Source: Lachnospiraceae bacterium UBA4381 (GTDB taxonomy: Bacteria > Bacillota > Clostridia > Lachnospirales > Lachnospiraceae). From it: a stretch of 7,017 nt of DNA. Of the stretch, positions 4,343 through 7,017 are shown piece after piece; position 1 is the first letter of the stretch, and each line of letters starts with the position of its first letter. Below the pieces are notes generated by a model. The model had not been told where the DNA came from. It saw only the letters and a program-made list of their open reading frames with translations, and did not search any database. The DNA lies in contig DGRT01000085.1 of the NCBI GenBank assembly GCA_002391105.1, forward strand, positions 1 to 7,017, given 5' to 3'. A program made the position numbers and the translations under genes.

Positions 4343-6013
4343 TTACTGTTTCTTCACCTTCAGCTCTCTCTCGGACATTTCGACCGTGTCCTCGTCTATT
4401 TCCTCTTCATCAAAGAAATCTGCCGGTTCTTCATTATTATCAATATACTTTCTGGCATCCTTTATGAAGCTTGCAATGATCAGTATGATGACCATACCGA
4501 CAGGGAAGGCTGCAATAATGGATACCGACTGAATATTATTCATACTGCTCTCACTGAAGATAAGAGCTATAGGAAGAAGTATCAGAAGCATAGCCCAGAA
4601 CAGCTTCATTTTCTTTGAAGCCATCTCATTTCCCTTCATGTTCTTGTAGGAATATGAAGAAGCAACCAGTGTGATCGAGTCAAAGGATGTAGCGTAAAAT
4701 GCGATCATTGATACGATAAGTACAACAAGTACAAACTGATAACATGGGAGTGTCTTAATGATCTCGATGATAACTGCATAGAGGTCTCCGCCATTTGCTT
4801 CATAAAGACCGATTGCATCAAACTCTCCATTCATCTGAAGTCCAAGTCCATAGTTACCAAGAATGATAAAGGATATAAGTGTTGAGAAAAGTCCGAATAC
4901 ATAGGTTCCAAGTATAACCTGCTTTACAGTACGTCCTCTTGATATATTTCCCATGAAGAATGGAGCAGCTACGCACCATACCAGCCAGTATGCCCAGTAG
5001 TACATGGTCCAGTTCTGAGGGAACCCGTTTTCTCTCAGCGCATCAGTATATGTACTGAGCACAGGGAAATTCTGAACTACAAGTCCAAGTGATGAGAAAC
5101 CATTTTCAAGTATATATACAGCCTTGCCGCTGAATACAAGCACGAACATAAGAAGTATTCCGAAGAGGATCATACATATCTTTGAAAGATTGTTGACACC
5201 CTTCATACCTATCATAACCGATGTAGTATAGGTTGCGCAGGTTATAAGCAGGATACCGATAGTTACCCACTTGGAATACTCTATTCCGAAAAGTGTTGTA
5301 AGGGCACTTCCGAGAAGTGGTGTTGCAACACTGAAGGTAGTAGCTGTTCCGGCTATAAGAGCGATAACCGCAAGTATATCTATGATCTTTCCGGGCACAC
5401 CGTCTGTATGCTTTCCGAGTATCGGACGACATGCCTCGCTGTACTTCTGCTTCTTACTGCCTCTTACATGAATCATGAAACCAAAGCAGGCAGCGAGCAC
5501 TGCATAGAAGCTCCATACGATAGGTCCCCAGTGATAAAGAGGAATAGCATTTGCCCAGTCCTTTATAGGTCCCATCTCCTGAACTCTTGGCTCTTCTGCA
5601 TAGTATATCCACTCACAGAATGAATAGAACAGGATATCGGCTGCAAGTCCGCAGCAGAAAACCATAGCTCCCCAGGAAAAGAATCCATACTTCGGCTTCT
5701 CTGTCTTGCCGCCAAGTCTTACCTTACCAATATCTGAAAATGCTATATAAAGGGATACCAGAAATATACCAAGGGCTACTATCAGGTAATAAAGTCCGAG
5801 CTGTGTTCCCAGAAAGCCTCTGATAGCTGCCAGTACATTGGTAGAACCTTCAGGATTAATAACAAAGATGGTACATAGTATCAAAAGTATAATAAGTGGG
5901 ATGATCGTTGTAGAAGGGTCGATCTTTCTTCCCGAACTTACTGCCCTTAGATTCTTCCTGACCGTAGTCTCTGTTTTAGTGTTACTTTTTTCTGAGCTTT
6001 GTTTTTTACTCAT
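4343..6013 (-). CDS. BCCT-family choline/betaine-type transporter in the lic cluster
   Basis: A 556-residue membrane protein of the betaine/carnitine/choline transporter family, within the usual length range. About 12 hydrophobic helices run from residue 35 to 517. The family signature is WTMYYWAYWLVW (335-346), followed by APFFMGNISRGRT (350-362). The helix-4 aromatic region is HWGPIVWSFY (161-170). The segment aligned with the GMGIG stretch of BetP reads GLAAD (122-126), so substrate coupling may differ from the sodium-driven betaine carriers. The N-terminus is basic and Ser/Thr-rich (1-30). The C-terminal tail is acidic (528-546). GAGG lies 8 nt upstream of the ATG. The gene is 98 nt after licC and precedes licD, where LicB would be expected, so choline uptake for phosphocholine synthesis is the likely job. 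Carnitine, betaine or ethanolamine cannot be excluded. Confidence 0.9.
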   Translation of the reverse strand: MSKKQSSEKSNTKTETTVRKNLRAVSSGRKIDPSTTIIPLIILLILCTIFVINPEGSTNVLAAIRGFLGTQLGLYYLIVALGIFLVSLYIAFSDIGKVRLGGKTEKPKYGFFSWGAMVFCCGLAADILFYSFCEWIYYAEEPRVQEMGPIKDWANAIPLYHWGPIVWSFYAVLAACFGFMIHVRGSKKQKYSEACRPILGKHTDGVPGKIIDILAVIALIAGTATTFSVATPLLGSALTTLFGIEYSKWVTIGILLITCATYTTSVMIGMKGVNNLSKICMILFGILLMFVLVFSGKAVYILENGFSSLGLVVQNFPVLSTYTDALRENGFPQNWTMYYWAYWLVWCVAAPFFMGNISRGRTVKQVILGTYVFGLFSTLISFIILGNYGLGLQMNGEFDAIGLYEANGGDLYAVIIEIIKTLPCYQFVLVVLIVSMIAFYATSFDSITLVASSYSYKNMKGNEMASKKMKLFWAMLLILLPIALIFSESSMNNIQSVSIIAAFPVGMVIILIIASFIKDARKYIDNNEEPADFFDEEEIDEDTVEMSERELKVKKQ

Positions 6014-6049
6014 TTCCTTTTCCTCTCTTAAAAACCTCTTTTTTTAGCT

Positions 6050-6072
6050 GGTTGAACTCATTCAAATCAACC
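6050..6072. repeat. Small inverted repeat between licC and the transporter gene
   Basis: GGTTGA (6050-6055) and TCAACC (6067-6072) form a 6-bp inverted repeat with an 11-base centre, which itself allows a competing TTGAA/TTCAA pairing. On the minus strand it is followed by an A-run, not a T-run, so it is not a terminator. It lies about 40 nt before the transporter start codon. The rest of the 98-nt gap shows no convincing promoter. Confidence 0.3.
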
Positions 6073-6111
6073 TATGCTTTATACATTTATATAAAATTCG
6101 TAGAGCTTTGA

Positions 6112-6840
6112 TCATCCAGCATATCCTATGTAGCTCTGGTCATAATTAACCAGCTCTTCAAAGCTGTCTATCTCTACTACATCGCCCTTGTCCATAGGCG
6201 TGATACCCAGGCTGAAGCTGTCGAAATGCCTGAACATAGGAACATCATCCCAGTACAGATGTCTGTTGCCTGCGTGGTCGAACTCATACTCCAGGTATTT
6301 TCTGAGCTTATGACTGTCTTCAGCAGTCCATCTTGATATACTGAAAAGTATCCAGCCCTTCTTTCCACCATCTCTGCTGCAGCTTGTAACGATACCATCA
6401 TCATTTATCTGCATCAGCCATTCATCTGTCTCACCGTCCGTCCATATTCCACTGTAGCCGGACCTTTCAAAATCAGCATGAAGTATGTCAGGATTACTTA
6501 TTACCAGATCTCCGTCAAGTATCATACACTCTCCCATATCCAGCACATGACGAGCTACATAGAGCGAAGAAATGTTATTGTATTCTGTATAGAACTGGTT
6601 GGATATCAGATGTATGTCCGGATATTTTTCTTTCAGTATTGCAAACTTTTCCATCATATATCCGGTAACAACATATATATCGTCGATTCCATTTTTCCTG
6701 AGAGCACCTATTATGGTATCTATCATCCTTACCCCATTTACTTCCACCAGAGGCTTGGGTGTTTTAAGTGTTACCGGAGCAAGTCTCTCTCCCTTTCCGG
6801 CTGCCATTATAATGGCATGTTTTACTGTATGCATTTCCAT
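6112..6840 (-). CDS. licC: CTP:phosphocholine cytidylyltransferase (LicC)
   Basis: A 242-residue sugar-nucleotidyltransferase-fold protein, close to LicC length (about 230). It would join CTP and phosphocholine to CDP-choline and PPi in the cytoplasm, giving the donor used by LicD. The N-terminal nucleotide loop is AIIMAAGKGERLAPVTLKTP (9-28), ending in PKP (28-30). The metal-binding motif is LDGD (108-111). The conserved YWDDV (197-200 region) and the C-terminal VVEIDSFEEL (221-230, D225) complete the LicC pattern. These motifs alone would also fit a related sugar-phosphate nucleotidyltransferase, but the flanking licA end and licD make LicC the best call. Two in-frame ATGs exist (6840 and 6834). 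AAAGAG at 6845-6850 is 4 nt from the first and 10 nt from the second, so the choice is not firm. The gene starts 61 nt after licA. Confidence 0.9.
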   Translation of the reverse strand: MEMHTVKHAIIMAAGKGERLAPVTLKTPKPLVEVNGVRMIDTIIGALRKNGIDDIYVVTGYMMEKFAILKEKYPDIHLISNQFYTEYNNISSLYVARHVLDMGECMILDGDLVISNPDILHADFERSGYSGIWTDGETDEWLMQINDDGIVTSCSRDGGKKGWILFSISRWTAEDSHKLRKYLEYEFDHAGNRHLYWDDVPMFRHFDSFSLGITPMDKGDVVEIDSFEELVNYDQSYIGYAG

Positions 6841-6863
6841 CTCGCTCTTTCTACATAAATCTT

Positions 6864-6886
6864 GTTAGTATTATTTGAATACTAAC
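6864..6886. repeat. Perfect 9-bp inverted repeat between licA and licC
   Basis: GTTAGTATT (6864-6872) and AATACTAAC (6878-6886) flank a 5-base centre. The stem is AT-rich and no T-run follows on the minus strand, so termination is unlikely. It fills over a third of the 61-nt licA-licC gap and could be an operator, a processing site or an mRNA-stabilising stem. Confidence 0.55.
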
Positions 6887-6901
6887 TATATTCCAGTCAT
6901 A

Positions 6902-7017
6902 TTACATTCGTTCTTTCGCCAGCTTATAATAGTCCTTCGCGTATCTGTACTGCCTCAGTGAATATTCTCCAAAATCTACTCCGAGGCCTCTTTTATATTC
7001 ACACCAGTTGCTCCACA
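6902..7017 (-). CDS. licA: C-terminal end of a LicA-type choline kinase (5' part outside window)
   Basis: Only the last 38 residues are visible, ending in a TAA at 6904-6902. They read WSNWCEYKRGLGVDFGEY, then a tyrosine-rich helix with YRYAKDYYKLAKE and a final Met. This resembles the extreme C-terminus of LicA/choline-kinase-family proteins, where a WxxWxxYK segment and a QYRYAKxYY helix close the kinase-like fold. LicA phosphorylates choline with ATP to phosphocholine, the substrate of LicC. Position just upstream of licC on the same strand supports the call. The catalytic core lies beyond the right edge, so activity cannot be judged, and a LicA domain fused to something else upstream is possible. 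Confidence 0.75.
   Translation of the reverse strand, partial: WSNWCEYKRGLGVDFGEYSLRQYRYAKDYYKLAKERM

Noticed and set aside
6478..6868. Two plus-strand open frames opposite licC (126 and 89 codons)
   Set aside because: Both are antisense to a gene with clear nucleotidyltransferase motifs and show no recognisable domain.

Overview
The window reads as a stretch of a low-to-mid GC Gram-positive Clostridia chromosome, most likely a gut Lachnospiraceae. This is inferred from the protein flavour, strong AGGAGG-type ribosome sites, AT-rich spacers with TATAAT boxes, a lipoprotein with a DxDGDG repeat, and a membrane-anchored C39-like protease. No rRNA or marker gene fixes the genus. Every gene I support is on the minus strand, so the biological reading order runs from position 7017 down to 1.

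The right half is a phosphorylcholine (lic) cluster. In transcription order it holds the C-terminal end of a LicA-type choline kinase (cut by the window edge), LicC (CTP:phosphocholine cytidylyltransferase), a BCCT-family transporter standing where LicB usually sits, and LicD (phosphocholine transferase to a surface glycan). Together they would import choline, phosphorylate it, activate it to CDP-choline and attach phosphocholine to a cell-surface polymer. licD is set apart from the upstream genes by a 240-base spacer. That spacer carries two promoter-like sequences, a 28-base inverted repeat between them and two overlapping palindromes. licD ends in a strong intrinsic terminator.

Next comes a lone phenylacetate-CoA ligase (paaK-like), whose true start is fixed by a Shine-Dalgarno sequence lying inside the longest open frame.

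The most unusual part of the window is the 222-base spacer between paaK and the next gene (positions 1505-1726). On the minus strand it holds a good extended -10 promoter, then five consecutive small hairpins, then an intrinsic terminator. All five hairpins end in a purine triloop closed by a C-G pair (GAA, AAA, GGA, GAA, GAA). The element is either a free-standing small RNA of about 150 nt or a structured, attenuated leader for the downstream gene. A short competing pairing that would break the terminator is visible.

The left end holds a membrane-anchored extracellular C39-like cysteine protease. A cluster of two and a half REP-like palindromes follows its stop codon, and then comes the start of a lipoprotein gene that runs off the window. 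No CRISPR array, tRNA, rRNA, phage or transposase gene was seen.
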